This document shows positions 43,207-52,999 of a stretch of DNA of 64,000 nt, piece after piece. The position numbers were made by a program, and so were the translations under genes. Under the pieces are notes generated by a model. That model was not told the origin of the DNA. It saw only the letters and a list, made by a program, of their open reading frames with translations, and did no database searches. The stretch is from Phycisphaerae bacterium (GTDB taxonomy: Bacteria > Planctomycetota > Phycisphaerae > Phycisphaerales > SM1A02). Location: contig JABHZL010000013.1 in NCBI GenBank assembly GCA_018656645.1, positions 1 through 64,000 on the forward strand. Reading direction: 5' to 3'. The stretch's first letter is position 1. The number at the start of each line of letters is the position of its first letter.

Positions 43207-45423
43207 ATGATTACAACAATTCTGACAATAGCAACCGTTCTATGTACACACACCCCAACAGCACCATCTATTGATAGATATGAGGGGTGGATGATGACAA
43301 ACGTAGAAATCGAGTCTCCCGAAGATATTGAATATTTGCGTAACCTTGGGGCAAGATCGCTTGCTTGTTACGATCACGCGGGTCAAACACAGATGTTGAT
43401 GACTGAAAAAATGATAGAAAGTGCTCGCCTTCATCATATTTCAACAAAAATTACGGAACGGAATATTACCACCTACATTGAAAAAATAGACCAACAACGA
43501 AGCGATGCTAGAGCCGCTGGTATTGGTGGTTGGTACAGTGATTTTAAAACTTGGCCAGAAGTTAATACGCACATACAACAACTTGCAGACAACGCCCCAG
43601 AACTTGCCTCTGTTTTTGAAGTCGGAACAACACATGAAGGGCGAACAATTTTTGGAATTAGGATTACTTCTCCCGGCGATGCAACAAACAGGAATAGAAT
43701 TTTATTCAACGGCTGCCAACACGCCCGTGAATGGATTGCAGTCATGGTACCAGTGTATATTGCAGAACACCTTATTGAAGGCTGGAGTAACAATTCAGAA
43801 ATCCAATCATTTTTGGATTCCACAGAAGTAATCATTGTTCCTATCGTAAACCCAGATGGGTATGAATGGACCTATGCATCTGGTGGAGATCGGTTTTGGA
43901 GAAAAAACAGACGAAACAATAATGGGTCGTGTGAAGGTGTTGATTTAAATAGAAACTGGGATATTGATTGGAATGGTGGTGACAGTACAAGTACATCAAC
44001 TTGTAGTGATGTGTATGTTGGTCCAAGTGTTTTTTCAGAACCAGAAACACAAGCTATGAGATCACTTATTGAGTCGTTGCCTAATTTTGTCACACACATT
44101 GATTTTCACAGTTATTCCCAACTTATTTTGAAGGCCTGGGGGTACACATCAACACCTCACCCAGACGACGACATTATTCAATCATTAGGTATTGCAATGC
44201 GTGACGCTTACCAATCAGTACATGGAGAACAATACATAGTTGGAACACCGGGCGATGTGTTGTATTACGCAGACGGAACATTTCAAGACTGGACAACAAG
44301 CGTTGGCGCCCTTGGATATACAGTGGAACTTAGACCAACAGGATCATCCCCGGGATTTGATCTTCCACCAAGTGAAATAATCCCAACTTGTGAAGAAAGT
44401 TTTGAAGGGATTTTGGCAATGTTGCGCTTTATATCTAACCCGATCTCAATAACATTTCCAAACGGTTTAATTCAATTTGTTAACCCAGGAGAGATGCACG
44501 AGCTTTCTATTCAAATGCAAACCCCCCTTGGCGGAGAAGTAAATTCATCAACGGCGAAGGTCCATATTCGATATGGAGAAGATGGAACAGAGGCAACTGT
44601 GCCACTTCAACACAATGGTGGCGAATTATTCACCGCTTATATTCCAGGATCTTTATGTGGTCTTACGACAGAGTTTTGGCTCGATGTTGAAACGATGTCC
44701 GGCCAATATCAACGATATCCCGCTGGCGACACCTCTTTAACAGCCGGTGTTGCACAGCTCATAGAACATGTAACAATGGATCAGAATCCAAACTGGACAA
44801 CGGAAGGGCTTTGGTCTTGGGGACAACCAGCAGGGGGTGGTGGTCAATACGGAAACCCAGATCCAACAAGTGGCGCAACTGGAAACAATGTTATTGGCTA
44901 TAACTTAAACGGCGATTATGAAAACAATCTTTCAGAGAAACACCTTGTTGCAGGACCATTTAATCTTTCAGGAAACCAAAACACCCAACTTCAATTTTCA
45001 AGATATTTGAATGTCGAACAACCCGTGTATGACCACGCGTCAATTGCTGTAAAATCAGGTGCTGGGTCGTGGCAAACAGTTTGGACAAACTCCTCAGAAA
45101 TAACAGACAGCCAATGGCAAACAGTTTCATACGACATATCAGGGATGGCAGACGACTCAGATTCAGTTTGGGTTCGCTGGACAATGGGCTCTACAGATTC
45201 TGCATGGCAATATTCTGGTTGGAATATTGATGACGTATCTATCTCAGCATCAATCCCACCCGGAGTGGCTGGCGATGTTAATTGTGACGGACTTGTGGAT
45301 GTAGAGGATGTACTCGCGGTTATATCTTCCTGGGGACCCTGCGAAGGTGTTTGTGCAGAAGATGTTGTTCCTGATCAAAATATAAACGTATCAGACATTC
45401 TTCTTGTGATTGCAAATTGGTAA
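43207..45423 (+). CDS. Secreted M14 zinc carboxypeptidase with dockerin-like tail
   Basis: A 738-residue secreted peptidase. The ATG at 43207 is favoured over that at 43204 by its spacing from GAGGAG. A signal peptide and propeptide (to about 85) precede the M14 domain. Zinc ligands are His172 and Glu175 in QHARE and His301 in DFHSYS; substrate residues appear in GVDLNRNW; the catalytic Glu374 is in YTVELRP. Residues of about 405-500 form a strand-rich domain, about 525-680 a jelly-roll-like module (with GNNVIGYNLNG and WNIDDVSIS). The C terminus has two EF-hand-like repeats, GDVNCDGLVDVEDVLAVI and a degenerate second, as in dockerins. It degrades peptides from the C terminus outside the cell. 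Confidence 0.9.
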   Translation: MITTILTIATVLCTHTPTAPSIDRYEGWMMTNVEIESPEDIEYLRNLGARSLACYDHAGQTQMLMTEKMIESARLHHISTKITERNITTYIEKIDQQRSDARAAGIGGWYSDFKTWPEVNTHIQQLADNAPELASVFEVGTTHEGRTIFGIRITSPGDATNRNRILFNGCQHAREWIAVMVPVYIAEHLIEGWSNNSEIQSFLDSTEVIIVPIVNPDGYEWTYASGGDRFWRKNRRNNNGSCEGVDLNRNWDIDWNGGDSTSTSTCSDVYVGPSVFSEPETQAMRSLIESLPNFVTHIDFHSYSQLILKAWGYTSTPHPDDDIIQSLGIAMRDAYQSVHGEQYIVGTPGDVLYYADGTFQDWTTSVGALGYTVELRPTGSSPGFDLPPSEIIPTCEESFEGILAMLRFISNPISITFPNGLIQFVNPGEMHELSIQMQTPLGGEVNSSTAKVHIRYGEDGTEATVPLQHNGGELFTAYIPGSLCGLTTEFWLDVETMSGQYQRYPAGDTSLTAGVAQLIEHVTMDQNPNWTTEGLWSWGQPAGGGGQYGNPDPTSGATGNNVIGYNLNGDYENNLSEKHLVAGPFNLSGNQNTQLQFSRYLNVEQPVYDHASIAVKSGAGSWQTVWTNSSEITDSQWQTVSYDISGMADDSDSVWVRWTMGSTDSAWQYSGWNIDDVSISASIPPGVAGDVNCDGLVDVEDVLAVISSWGPCEGVCAEDVVPDQNINVSDILLVIANW

Positions 45424-45458
45424 TCTATACATAGTCTTTACGTAAAAGGAGAGGCACA

Positions 45459-46556
45459 ATGTCATTATTACTTACTTGCGCAATTGTTGCATTTTCATCA
45501 CCAACACCCAAAGAGTGGTTAGACCCAAGGCTTGACACGGTTGACCGGGAAGCAATTGAAGAGATGGTTTCATTTTCTATCCCACCATTTGGTGACGATG
45601 TCGAATGGGTTTTACAAGAGGGCGAAGAGCCGCCAGTGTGGAAAAATTATTTAGGAAAAGTTCTTGTTGTTCAAACATGGTCAAATCAATCCGCCTCTGG
45701 CAGGGTAGCGCCATTTGCTTCACAAAAAATAATTGATGGTTTAGAAGAAAAAGAAGATGTTGTTCTTGTTACTCTCCACACGCCACAGGGTGCAAACAAA
45801 GCGAAGCAGTTTATTAAAAAAAGAAAACTAACAACCCCAACCGCTATTGATAATTCTGGAGACACCTGTAATTTTTTAGGAGTGTATTACGATCCGGTTA
45901 CGATTGTTGTAGACAAGAATGGCGCTATTAGGCACGTTGGGCTTCGGGCGAGGGGATTATCAAAAGCAATCCAATCCCTTCTTGCCGAAGAATATGATCC
46001 ACTAATAGAGGTCAAGAAATTTGTTCCCGAAAGTAATCCAACTGAAGTGACCACTTCGTATCCATCATTAAGTGAAAATTATGGCAAGGCTACAAATATG
46101 CAGGGAAAAGACGCACCCTCCTTTTTTGTTGAAGAATGGATTTCAGAACCACTTGATGTTGAGAATAAGGTAAGGGTTGTAGAGTTTTGGGCAACATGGT
46201 GCCCACCATGCAGAAAATCAATCCCACACCTCAATGAACTTTCATCACACTTTGGAGACAAGGTGTTATTTATCGGAGTGTCTGGAGAATCTAAAGACAA
46301 GGTCGCATCCTTTCAAGAAAAAACACCAATGGATTATGGTGTTGCGATAGATTCACAAAAACGAATGCAGGGAGCGATCGCGTGCAGAGCAATTCCACTT
46401 GCAATGGTGATCAGTAGTGACAACAAAGTAAGGTGGCAAGGAAATCCAGCAGGGTTGACCAAATCAATCATCGAGCAGGTTGTGCTTGCTGATTCTGGAG
46501 CAACAGAGACAGTGGATAGGGGTCGATGGAAGCCGATCAAAATAAACAAAAAATAG
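45459..46556 (+). CDS. Exported protein with two thioredoxin-like domains
   Basis: A 365-residue exported protein with a short signal peptide and AAGGAGAGG before the ATG. Residues of about 50-180 have a thioredoxin-like fold (VLVVQTWSNQSASG), but the redox cysteines are absent. Residues of about 215-350 are a TlpA/ResA-type domain with WCPPC (Cys248, Cys251) and a cis-proline in RAIPLAMVI. Such proteins reduce or exchange disulfides in the periplasm, often in cytochrome c maturation; ResB/CcsA-like genes are in this window at 60357. It overlaps the MATE gene by 31 bases. Confidence 0.83.
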   Translation: MSLLLTCAIVAFSSPTPKEWLDPRLDTVDREAIEEMVSFSIPPFGDDVEWVLQEGEEPPVWKNYLGKVLVVQTWSNQSASGRVAPFASQKIIDGLEEKEDVVLVTLHTPQGANKAKQFIKKRKLTTPTAIDNSGDTCNFLGVYYDPVTIVVDKNGAIRHVGLRARGLSKAIQSLLAEEYDPLIEVKKFVPESNPTEVTTSYPSLSENYGKATNMQGKDAPSFFVEEWISEPLDVENKVRVVEFWATWCPPCRKSIPHLNELSSHFGDKVLFIGVSGESKDKVASFQEKTPMDYGVAIDSQKRMQGAIACRAIPLAMVISSDNKVRWQGNPAGLTKSIIEQVVLADSGATETVDRGRWKPIKINKK

Positions 46557-48091
46557 AACTATCTCATAATCAACTAACAAACCCGTTTATAGAAGTTTGG
46601 TCTATTGCTTGGCCAACAATTCTCACGATGGTGAGTTTTACATTTATGCAGTTTGTAGACAAGTTGATGGTGAGCAAAGTTGGCCCACTAGAAGTCGCTG
46701 CGCAGGGTAATGCGGGCACGTGGTCGTTTGCAATGATCGCAACAGTTATGGGCGTCGTGACAGTTGTAAATACATATGTCAGTCAATATTTAGGTTCTGG
46801 AAAACCAGAAATTGGTCCTAAATATCCATGGGCAGCCATGTGGATGTCCCTCATTTTGTGGATAGTTCTTTTGATTCCTTGGGCGATCATTCTCCCCTTG
46901 ATTTTTCAATCAATTCACACAGGTGATCATATAACCGATGCGGCCGAGTTGATTTCACTCGAATCAAATTATGCAACAATCACAATTCTTGGCAGCGTGT
47001 TTTTGTTAGTAGGCAGGGGGTTTACCCAGTACTTTTTTGGCATGCACATGCCAAAAGTGATAACAGTTTCAACAATTGTTGCAAATATCATCAACGTTGT
47101 TTCTAATTACATACTTATATTTGGCGAAGAAGGAATACCAGGTTTTATTCCGGGCATACCCGGAACACCGGCCCTAGGTCTAGCAGGCGCTGCGTACGGA
47201 ACAGTTGTTGGAATGTTTTTTGAAATGCTGATTCCACTCGCAGTTTTTCTCAGCGCTAAGTTTAACAATGCATACCAAACGCGCCGACCATGGCGGCCGT
47301 GCATAAAAACATGTAAACAATTATTCAAATTAGGTTGGCCCGGCGCAATTCAATGGGGCAACGAAATTGTTTGCTGGGCAATCTTTATGACAGTGTTCGT
47401 GGGGCGTTTTGGAACAGACGATATGACCGCAGGGTGGATCGCCCTTGGATATCTAAACCTAAGTTTTATGCCAGCCCTCGGTTTAAATGTGGCAGTTAAT
47501 TCGATAGTGGGAAAATATATTGGCGCAGGAAAACCAGATGTGGCAGTGGCACGCGCGCGTGTGGGTGTCTTTATCGCAATGGTGTATATGACAATATGCG
47601 CGGCGGTGTTTGTTATATTTAGAGCTGAAATGATCGAATGGTTTTTGTCTGGAGCTGATATTGACCCTGAACGCATCGCATCAATTGTTGCCCTTGGATC
47701 AAAAATGTTAATTCTTGTTGCTCTTTTTCAAACAGTTGATGCACTTGGCATTGTGTATTCAGGAGCGTTGCGTGGAGCGGGCGATACTGTTTGGCCGGGC
47801 ATTGTTACTGCAATATATAGTTGGGTATTTATTGTTGGCGGCAGTTGGGTCGCAGTTACCTATTTCCCCAGCCTTGGCTCAATGGGACCATGGATTGCCG
47901 CGGCTACATATGTTATTTTTATTAGTATAACCATGGTTATACGCTTTGAAAAAGGCAAATGGAGGGAAATTGACCTTTTGAAAGACCCGGACCGACTTGA
48001 AGCTGCAAGGTCAGCTCCAATCACTATTGGCCCCCCAGCAGCAGAAGCAGATGCTGCCATAGCTGACCTTGGAGACCATGACCCCAAGTAA
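46526..48091 (+). CDS. MATE-family multidrug/sodium antiporter
   Basis: A 521-residue protein with twelve hydrophobic helices in two similar halves, as in MATE exporters. PTILTMVSFTFMQFVDKLMV near 30-50 and the conserved NTYVSQYLGSGKPE loop near 87-100 are family landmarks; the second half has GWPGAIQWGNEIV near 270. It ends in a cytoplasmic tail with Asp/Ala repeats. MATE proteins export cationic drugs or metabolites with Na+ or H+. The start overlaps the end of the thioredoxin-domain gene by 31 bases, so the two are probably co-transcribed. Confidence 0.9.
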   Translation: MEADQNKQKIELSHNQLTNPFIEVWSIAWPTILTMVSFTFMQFVDKLMVSKVGPLEVAAQGNAGTWSFAMIATVMGVVTVVNTYVSQYLGSGKPEIGPKYPWAAMWMSLILWIVLLIPWAIILPLIFQSIHTGDHITDAAELISLESNYATITILGSVFLLVGRGFTQYFFGMHMPKVITVSTIVANIINVVSNYILIFGEEGIPGFIPGIPGTPALGLAGAAYGTVVGMFFEMLIPLAVFLSAKFNNAYQTRRPWRPCIKTCKQLFKLGWPGAIQWGNEIVCWAIFMTVFVGRFGTDDMTAGWIALGYLNLSFMPALGLNVAVNSIVGKYIGAGKPDVAVARARVGVFIAMVYMTICAAVFVIFRAEMIEWFLSGADIDPERIASIVALGSKMLILVALFQTVDALGIVYSGALRGAGDTVWPGIVTAIYSWVFIVGGSWVAVTYFPSLGSMGPWIAAATYVIFISITMVIRFEKGKWREIDLLKDPDRLEAARSAPITIGPPAAEADAAIADLGDHDPK

Positions 48092-48161
48092 GTGTTGGCG
48101 AAAAGCGAAAAAATCTGTACAATGAACCGTTGCAACTTACAGAAAGACGGAGAATTAATAA

Positions 48162-49091
48162 GTGGTAGTAGAAAACATAAACAACAATCTCGAAACAGTC
48201 ATAGGCGGAGGCGATTCAGTAGCCGCAGATCAATATTTCAACAAGGGAATTCAACTCGAACAAGACGGTTTTCGGGTTGGGGCAATTGATGAATTACGCA
48301 AAGCTGTAGCATCTGGCTCAAACCCAGACCACCTATTTAAACTCGCATACCTCCTTGATTTGGTTGGTGAAGAAATGGAATCAACAGCTCTTTACGAAGA
48401 GCTGGCTTCCGCAGACCGACCAAACATAAACGTGCTACTTAATCTTGCCGTTGTGTACGAAGATCGCGGAAGGATTAATAAAGCAGAAAAATGTTTAAGG
48501 CAAATTCTTGACACAGACCCATCACACAAACGAGCACGTCTATATCTAAAAGACGTTCAGTCATCTGCCCACATGTATTACGACGAAGATCTTGCTCGTG
48601 ATGCAGCAAAAAACCAAGCACTCATGAACACTCCGGTTACAGACTTTGAACTATCTGTCAGGGCGAGGAACTGTTTGAAAAAAATGCAAATAAGATCACT
48701 TGGCGATCTTTTAAAAATAAGTGAATCCGAACTATTAAGTTATAAAAACTTTGGTGAAACATCGCTCACTGAAATCAAACACATGCTTACTGCCCGCGGT
48801 CTTCGACTTGGTCAAGGTGCCGACGGCCCCTCTACCCAAATTCACCAAGATCGATACGAAGAGTTATTGGCGCATACTTCGGAGCAAGTGCTTTCAAAAC
48901 CAGTTTCTTCACTTAACCTTTCAGTTCGTGCCCGCAAAGCACTTCAAATGTTGAATATTCAATCCGTAGCGGACCTCGCTGTCCGCACAGAGGCAGAACT
49001 TCTGGGCATTAAAAACTTTGGATCCACAAGTCTTGTAGAAATTCACGACGGGCTTGCAATGTTTGGTTTAAAACTCCGCGAAATTGACTAA
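48162..49091 (+). CDS. TPR protein with two RNA polymerase alpha C-terminal domains
   Basis: A 309-residue cytoplasmic protein beginning with GTG. Residues of about 20-140 contain TPR-like helix pairs (ADQYFNKGIQLEQDGF..., NVLLNLAVVYEDRG). Two alpha-CTD modules follow: residues of about 162-217 (FELSVRARNCLKKM, LLSYKNFGETSLTEIKH) and about 249-304 (LNLSVRARKALQML, LLGIKNFGSTSLVEIHD). In RNA polymerase the same module (with the KNxGxxSLxEI helix) binds UP-element DNA and activators. The protein has no polymerase assembly domain, so it is not rpoA. It occurs widely in planctomycetes. Likely roles are DNA binding or contact with transcription factors; unproved. Confidence 0.85.
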   Translation: MVVENINNNLETVIGGGDSVAADQYFNKGIQLEQDGFRVGAIDELRKAVASGSNPDHLFKLAYLLDLVGEEMESTALYEELASADRPNINVLLNLAVVYEDRGRINKAEKCLRQILDTDPSHKRARLYLKDVQSSAHMYYDEDLARDAAKNQALMNTPVTDFELSVRARNCLKKMQIRSLGDLLKISESELLSYKNFGETSLTEIKHMLTARGLRLGQGADGPSTQIHQDRYEELLAHTSEQVLSKPVSSLNLSVRARKALQMLNIQSVADLAVRTEAELLGIKNFGSTSLVEIHDGLAMFGLKLREID

Positions 49092-49161
49092 AAACCACCC
49101 TGTAGCCAGTTTATTATCTAGAAATAATTACTCAAAGGTGCTACTCGTCCACACCGAAGTT

Positions 49162-51018
49162 TTATTGCGGTGACATGTTTGGCGTTGCACCAAACATTGG
49201 AATTGGGCAATCAAGCATATCCCCAATTCCACGGATGGTTTCCGCTTCCGCAACAGTCACATTCCCGTCGTTTTCTACACAAGATTCACACGCCTGTAAA
49301 AATTTTTGTTTTTCTACAAACCGAAGCGATTGTAATGCGCAAAGCGATTTTTGCATTGATTCCATTGTGCAATCATTGACTTGAACCATAGTCATTTCTT
49401 TTAATCCGGTTACACGCCAGGCGTGACCGTGTGCACCAGAAGCCAGATCCCCGCTATCAGCCCCACTGTACGCAAGTGCAGAAAGAACAACATTAATCTC
49501 TTTTGAACACCGAGCAAGCGTTTTGTTTGCTTTTTTGGAATCAGCCCGAACATTTTTATTTGCTAAGTGTTTTTTAATTACTGAAACAAGAACCCACTCA
49601 AATCTACTATAAACATGATCACTGTTCACTAGGGTCGTGAGTGTTTTTGCAAAGGCAACCTGTTGCTCGTTACTCATTTGTTTTAGGGCGGGGGCCGCAA
49701 GGTCAATCATGGGAAGCCTTGAAGCCCTGTCTTCTTTTTTCACAAGGGGCAATAAATTTTTTAACTCAACAAACTCTTGATTAGAAAGAAGATTTGTTAA
49801 CAGTTTATGTTGCTTTGGGTCACCCTTATTAATTAATAACGAATACATAACCAGCCTTGCCGACCAACTGTTGTGCAACGCCTCTTTTATAGCAGGAGAG
49901 ATGTTGTTGATGGCGAGTTTTGCTCTCGCAACATATTCCTCTTGTATACCCGAAGCTTCTTGGACACCTTGCGCGACACTTGTTGAAGAAAACCCAGAAA
50001 TGTTTTCGCTCACACCACCTGACTCTACACGCGTGGGTGCTGGCAGTGACGCAACATCAATTCCCTCTACACGGGCTACTCTCTCGGTTGTTGGCGGATG
50101 GCTGGCGAAAAGAGAACGCACGGCTTGTGAGAAAAACATGTGATTACACTGTCCACCATCTTTTGAAAATGAAGATTGTTGTGGGATTCCACCAATTTTC
50201 CGAAGTGCACTTCCAATACCATTTGGGTTTCTTGTGTATTGCACTGCAGACGCGTCAGCCAAAAACTCTCGCTGTCTTGAAACAGCGGCTTGTATAAGCC
50301 GTCCAAAAAAAGTGCCCACAGAGCCACAAATTACAAGAAACAAACCAAATACGATAACCGCCAATCCAATTCCAGCCCCACCAGCACCTTCTTTGGAGCG
50401 AGATCGAGAGGAAGACCGCAAAATAATTGGTCCGATGTATCTAGCAAAAATCCACCCCGTAATTCCAATTGCCATAATTCCAAAAATCACTCCAATGAGG
50501 CGAATATTGATACGCATATCACCATGTGAAATGTGACTAAATTCGTGGGCAATAACACCCTGCAACTCGTCTCTGTTTAGTTGTTCAATACAACCGCGGG
50601 TCACACCTATTACCGCATCGCTAGGTGTCCAGCCAGCTGCAAACGCATTTATAGAATTGTCTTCAATAATAAAAATTGATGGAACAGGCATGCCACTAGC
50701 AATTGCCATTTCTTCAACAATGTTTTTTACCTTTTGTTCAGCTTTGTTGCGACCACTTGTTTGCAACTCGGTTCCGCCAAGCATTTCAGCAACAACTCGT
50801 CCACCATCATTTAATTGTCCAAGTTTTACAAGAGTAGAAATACCAACGATAAGCAGGCAACAAACAGAGGCAATAGCAATGGCGCCCCCATTCCATTCTG
50901 ACGCTAACCCAACGGGAACAACAATGACCCCCATAATAATAATGACGGCAACAATGAACAACAACACAATGACCTTAGTTCGCTTTCGCGCTCGATCTTG
51001 GTGTTCATAAAAATTCAT
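49162..51018 (-). CDS. M48 peptidase, HtpX-like, with C-terminal TerB-like domain
   Basis: A 618-residue inner membrane metallopeptidase. Two N-terminal membrane helices (15-38, 44-64) are followed by the M48 domain with INAFAAGW near 123-130 and the zinc motif HEFSH at 158-162; two further hydrophobic segments (172-192, 215-240) resemble HtpX. The C-terminal 230 residues are soluble and helical, ending in EAETIRGIGDMLDCPIP, a pattern seen at the end of TerB-like domains attached to M48 peptidases. It follows lemA by 12 bases. HtpX-type enzymes cut misfolded membrane proteins. Confidence 0.85.
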   Translation of the reverse strand: MNFYEHQDRARKRTKVIVLLFIVAVIIIMGVIVVPVGLASEWNGGAIAIASVCCLLIVGISTLVKLGQLNDGGRVVAEMLGGTELQTSGRNKAEQKVKNIVEEMAIASGMPVPSIFIIEDNSINAFAAGWTPSDAVIGVTRGCIEQLNRDELQGVIAHEFSHISHGDMRINIRLIGVIFGIMAIGITGWIFARYIGPIILRSSSRSRSKEGAGGAGIGLAVIVFGLFLVICGSVGTFFGRLIQAAVSRQREFLADASAVQYTRNPNGIGSALRKIGGIPQQSSFSKDGGQCNHMFFSQAVRSLFASHPPTTERVARVEGIDVASLPAPTRVESGGVSENISGFSSTSVAQGVQEASGIQEEYVARAKLAINNISPAIKEALHNSWSARLVMYSLLINKGDPKQHKLLTNLLSNQEFVELKNLLPLVKKEDRASRLPMIDLAAPALKQMSNEQQVAFAKTLTTLVNSDHVYSRFEWVLVSVIKKHLANKNVRADSKKANKTLARCSKEINVVLSALAYSGADSGDLASGAHGHAWRVTGLKEMTMVQVNDCTMESMQKSLCALQSLRFVEKQKFLQACESCVENDGNVTVAEAETIRGIGDMLDCPIPMFGATPNMSPQ

Positions 51019-51030
51019 TTTGGAAAAAGG

Positions 51031-51660
51031 TTAAAAACTTACCTTTGGAACATCGCGTGCGGCCTCGTCATCAAGTTCCCAGCTTTGTGCAAAATTAAAT
51101 CCGAACATTCCAGCAACAATGTTTGACGGGAACATTTCTCGTTTGTTGTTATATGACATTACAGCGTCGTTATATGCTTGTCTTGAAAACGCAACACGAT
51201 TCTCTGTGCTTGTTAACTCCTCTTGAACCTGCATCATATTTTCGTTTGCTTTGAGGTCTGGGTATGCTTCCATGACAACCATTAATTTTCCAAGCGCACC
51301 AGTCAAAGCTCCATCCGCACCAGCGAGATCAGCAATAGCCCCCGCACTTGTGGGATCTTTAGAAGCTGTAGAAGCTGCAGAAACGGCTTGGTTTCTTGCA
51401 TTGATAACTGCTTCAAGCGTTTCCTTTTCATGTGCCATGTATCCCTTTGCGGTTTCAACAAGGTTTGGGATCAGGTCATATCTCCGTTTTAGTTGTACAT
51501 CAATTTGAGCGTAGGCGTTTTTAACCCTATTTCTGAGACCGACAAGTCCATTGAAAATACCAATGACAACAATAACGATAAATAAAACGAACACAACAGA
51601 AAAAACAACGATAAGCCCAGTAAAGGCAAGTATTGGTTCTATGTTAAGTAAATTTTTCAT
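51031..51660 (-). CDS. lemA: LemA family membrane protein
   Basis: A 209-residue protein from the ATG at 51660, preceded by GAAGGAG. One long N-terminal helix (about 10-38) anchors it; the rest is the LemA helical bundle with VQLKRRYDLIPNLVETAKGYMAHE near 62-85 and a C-terminal FPSNIVAGMFGF. LemA function is not settled; it is often encoded beside M48 peptidases, as here. The gene is divergent from the SpoIID gene with 47 bases between starts. Confidence 0.93.
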   Translation of the reverse strand: MKNLLNIEPILAFTGLIVVFSVVFVLFIVIVVIGIFNGLVGLRNRVKNAYAQIDVQLKRRYDLIPNLVETAKGYMAHEKETLEAVINARNQAVSAASTASKDPTSAGAIADLAGADGALTGALGKLMVVMEAYPDLKANENMMQVQEELTSTENRVAFSRQAYNDAVMSYNNKREMFPSNIVAGMFGFNFAQSWELDDEAARDVPKVSF

Positions 51661-51707
51661 TGTAAAAACTCCTTCACAAGCAATGTACCACCGATACACT
51701 ACTGAGC

Positions 51708-52970
51708 GTGACGTTAAATAATTTTTTTCAACCAAATTCCTGCGATCGCCGCCAATTTATAACAGCGACAGGCGTTTTGGTTGTTGGTGGTCTAATTTCC
51801 TGCTCATCCAAGCATGATGACACACGGGTTGATGCGCAACAAGTTCCCCAAAAACACATCCCTATTCCAACAGAACCAATCACAATGCGTGTTTGTGTAG
51901 GAAAAATGAGAAACAGAAATGGGTTTGAACTTGACGGTGAGCACATATATCTCACAAAAGAAGGTTGGAAATATCGATCTTCTAACACACTGTCTCCAGA
52001 AATTGTAGATGGGGCGATGTGGATTCATATTAGTGCTACACACACAATGATCATGTTAGAAAAAATAAAGAGATGTACTGGGAAAATTTCTTTGCACCCC
52101 AGATCAGATATTTCACCGCACGCTTTCGATGTTGTCGTACATGTGCCAATGGAAGAATATATTCCGGGCGTTATTGCGGGAGAACTGTATTCCCATTGGC
52201 ACCCAAACACTTTTGCCGCTCAAGCAATTGCAGCGAGAAGTTACGCAGCCGCCCAACACCTACAACGGAAAAACGCGAGCCATTACGATGTTTCAGATGG
52301 CCCATCTTCCCAAGTCTTCCTTGGAGACGTGACGTTAGATGTTGCACACCGGGCAGTAAACGAGACACGGGGTGTATTGCTTACGTGGAACAACAAAATT
52401 GTTCCTTCTTACTATAGTGCGTGCTGCGGAGGCATGGCCGCGGCGGCAAGCGATGCAATAAGTTCATCACATCTTCACAACATTCCACCATTACAAGGGC
52501 GAAGCGGAAACGACGTTTGTACATCGCTCGGTGTTCACCAATGGACAGTTACACGATCACACAGAAATTTGAAAAAACGACTCTCACAATGGTCCGACAC
52601 CCTAACAAGCCGCCCGTTGAAAAAAATGCGTTCAATTCAATCAATTATTCCAGTTCAAACAAATAAACACGGTAGACCAATTAAATTAGAAATAACCGAC
52701 CGTCAAAAGAACGCCTATAACATCAGCGCTAAACAATTTGTTCATGCGGCAAACACCTCTTTTCCATCAATTCCCACCCCAAACCAAAGGGTGTGGTCAT
52801 CTTGTTTAGTAGCATCAAGATCAGGACTCGATATCGAGCTGCGCGGTGTGGGCATGGGTCACGGCGTGGGGCTTTGTCAATATGGCGCGCAGGCATTAGC
52901 TGGTAAAGACATGTCTTGGGAATCAATTTTAAAGTGGTACTATCCAAGTGTAGATATTGAAAGTTTGTAA
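51708..52970 (+). CDS. SpoIID/LytB-domain protein with Tat lipoprotein signal
   Basis: A 420-residue exported protein with a GTG start. The N terminus has the twin-arginine sequence DRRQFITATG followed by a hydrophobic stretch and the lipobox ISC (about residues 18-35), so it is probably a Tat-exported lipoprotein. The SpoIID domain (about 140-410) contains VPMEEYIPGVIAGEL, QAIAARSYAA and the C-terminal GMGHGVGLCQYGAQ. SpoIID is a lytic transglycosylase that cuts glycan strands lacking side peptides. Sporulation genes are not otherwise present, so a cell wall remodelling role in vegetative cells is likely. Confidence 0.88.
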   Translation: MTLNNFFQPNSCDRRQFITATGVLVVGGLISCSSKHDDTRVDAQQVPQKHIPIPTEPITMRVCVGKMRNRNGFELDGEHIYLTKEGWKYRSSNTLSPEIVDGAMWIHISATHTMIMLEKIKRCTGKISLHPRSDISPHAFDVVVHVPMEEYIPGVIAGELYSHWHPNTFAAQAIAARSYAAAQHLQRKNASHYDVSDGPSSQVFLGDVTLDVAHRAVNETRGVLLTWNNKIVPSYYSACCGGMAAAASDAISSSHLHNIPPLQGRSGNDVCTSLGVHQWTVTRSHRNLKKRLSQWSDTLTSRPLKKMRSIQSIIPVQTNKHGRPIKLEITDRQKNAYNISAKQFVHAANTSFPSIPTPNQRVWSSCLVASRSGLDIELRGVGMGHGVGLCQYGAQALAGKDMSWESILKWYYPSVDIESL

Positions 52971-52999
52971 TAGAAAAAAATACTCAGGGTAACTAGAAA

